A stretch of 64,000 nucleotides of DNA, taken from NCBI GenBank assembly GCA_030549775.1, contig CM060171.1, positions 142,508,859-142,572,858 of the forward strand. The letters are read 5' to 3'. Shown here one piece after another: positions 62,651 through 64,000 of this stretch (position 1 is the first letter of the stretch; the number at the start of each line of letters is the position of its first letter). The notes beneath the pieces are model-generated. The model did not search any database and had not been told where the DNA came from. It saw nothing but the letters and a program-made list of their open reading frames with translations. The position numbers were made by a program, and so were the translations under genes. This DNA is from Tamarix chinensis (lineage: Eukaryota; Streptophyta; Magnoliopsida; Caryophyllales; Tamaricaceae).

Positions 62651-64000
62651 ATTTAATGGGTTTTGGTCTACTGCTGCTCTCCGGAAGTCAAGACGGTCCA
62701 TTGTATTCCACTCCAGATAAGGATGATCCATTTTCCTTTACTTAGATATTTTTGCGTTGTCAGGGACCTCTCTGCGCTTTTTCGACGCTGATAGATAGTG
62801 ATAGGTCATCTACCACGTATGTACAGTACCGTGTGCACTGAGGAAAATATCTAGGGGACCGGATGATATTTTCGAAAGAGCACCGAATTTAAAAATTCAA
62901 TATATATATATATATATATATTAGTGCACTAACTGATAGTTTTATTAATGATTAAGTAATAAAAAACCAGAATAAAATAAAATAATCATCATTGGTATAT
63001 TTTATCACATCATTATTATTATTGTTATAAATGTGTTGTAAGTTTTTATAACATAGTTCTTTTTTAGTTTTTTAACTGTTATTAGTTTTTATTAATTTAT
63101 TATCAATAAAAATAATATATATATAAATTTTATTTTAGATTTCAAATTTTGGGTGCAAGAGCACAAGACTTATTCGTTATGTGGGGCTAAAAGGCTAAGG
63201 CCTGGTTTCTTTCATAGGATTACTTTATTCGTGATGCCGGTTCGTGATACTTCATCGTAATTGTCAGTTTGAAAAAAATTTATTTGATAAATATAAACTA
63301 TTTATTAATAAAAGTAGATAAATCAATAATAACGTTTTACAATTTATCTGATATAATATAAAATAACGCATATTGATAATTTTAAATATTTTTTATTTTA
63401 ATAAGAGAAATATGAATATGATATGTGCCTTTATGTATTAAAAGATAATCATAATATATAATAGATAATATAAATAATAAAATTATAAAAATAATATAAA
63501 AAACAAACAATCTAAAATAATAATAAACAAATAATATAAAATTATCAATTTACCAAACAAACTATAAGTTAAGTTATATACTAGCAAATTTACCATAGAT
63601 CAACTCACTTTTACTTCAAATGCATTGACCTCTCTTTATAATTATTAGTCTGAAATGATATAGTATATAAGTTTCCACATTTTTCAAGGCTGATATAAAT
63701 TATTTGAAAATCTAAGGAATTTTATGAGGGAACAGTAGCTTTTTAATTGAAAATATATTTTCCTAGTTTTAAAATAAGGTACACAGACGCATATATTATG
63801 TTTTGACCAACACTTCTAATACTACCATTTATCTCAATCATTATCATCCTGTGGCTCAAATATTAATTTCTCAACTAGGTTCCAAGCTTGTGCCTGGCAC
63901 GATCGTAATCGATTTTCTTATACTTCGCTGAGATTGTATTGTGTTGAATTTGTTAAAATAATGGCATGATTTGTGTATTAAAACACGTTAAATATACACA
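62651..64000. other. AT-rich region right of the small gene
   Basis: No gene visible. A (TA)n run lies at about 62901-62922. A GGCCTGGTTTCTTTC-type start at 63199 recalls the opening of a Harbinger-like element, but no matching end was found. Confidence 0.5.

Overview
The window is nuclear DNA of a flowering plant with a repeat-rich genome. The evidence is spliced genes with GT-AG introns, very AT-rich spacers, and many plant-type transposable elements: MITEs, LINEs, a Helitron, long LTRs and a copia LTR. Some FY residues look monocot-like to me, but the sequence does not fix the species. Only two cellular genes can be supported, one at each edge; almost everything between them is nested and decayed mobile DNA.

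Left edge (1-13.3 kb, minus strand): the 5' two-thirds of the gene for FY, the WD40 subunit of the mRNA cleavage/polyadenylation factor (WDR33/Pfs2 family). Eight coding exons join in frame from the ATG at 13095 to 2253; the rest lies beyond base 1. Its introns hold two Stowaway-like MITEs (one with a Mutator-type MITE inside it), a 587-bp hAT-like element with an 8-bp target duplication, and a 5'-truncated LINE.

13.8-30 kb: a dead Helitron Rep/helicase gene on the minus strand. Its two halves (13804-16284 and 27547-29960) are separated by an 11.26-kb insertion at 16285-27541. That insertion is a long LTR-like element with a second related element inside it (22369-27226) and an inverted truncated relative (17705-21605). 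Next come an AT microsatellite and a satellite of about five 562-bp units (30.84-33.68 kb).

34-54 kb: four more members of the same long LTR-like family (34642-37884, 40066-42886, 43883-47624 on plus; 48176-54175 on minus), each with a perfect 5-bp target duplication and no internal gag-pol region, so they look like solo LTRs. One is inserted in an older relative; another carries a solo copia LTR (51741-53196). Between them lies a broken Mutator-like transposase gene with an OTU-protease-like domain (37950-39160).

54-64 kb: AT-rich decayed repeats, a Harbinger-type MITE, and a LINE 3' fragment whose reading frame is split by a hAT-like MITE. At 61.7-62.65 kb is a short minus-strand gene with a 5'UTR intron, a 53-residue one-helix membrane protein and a poly(A) signal. 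The last 1.3 kb holds no gene that I can see.
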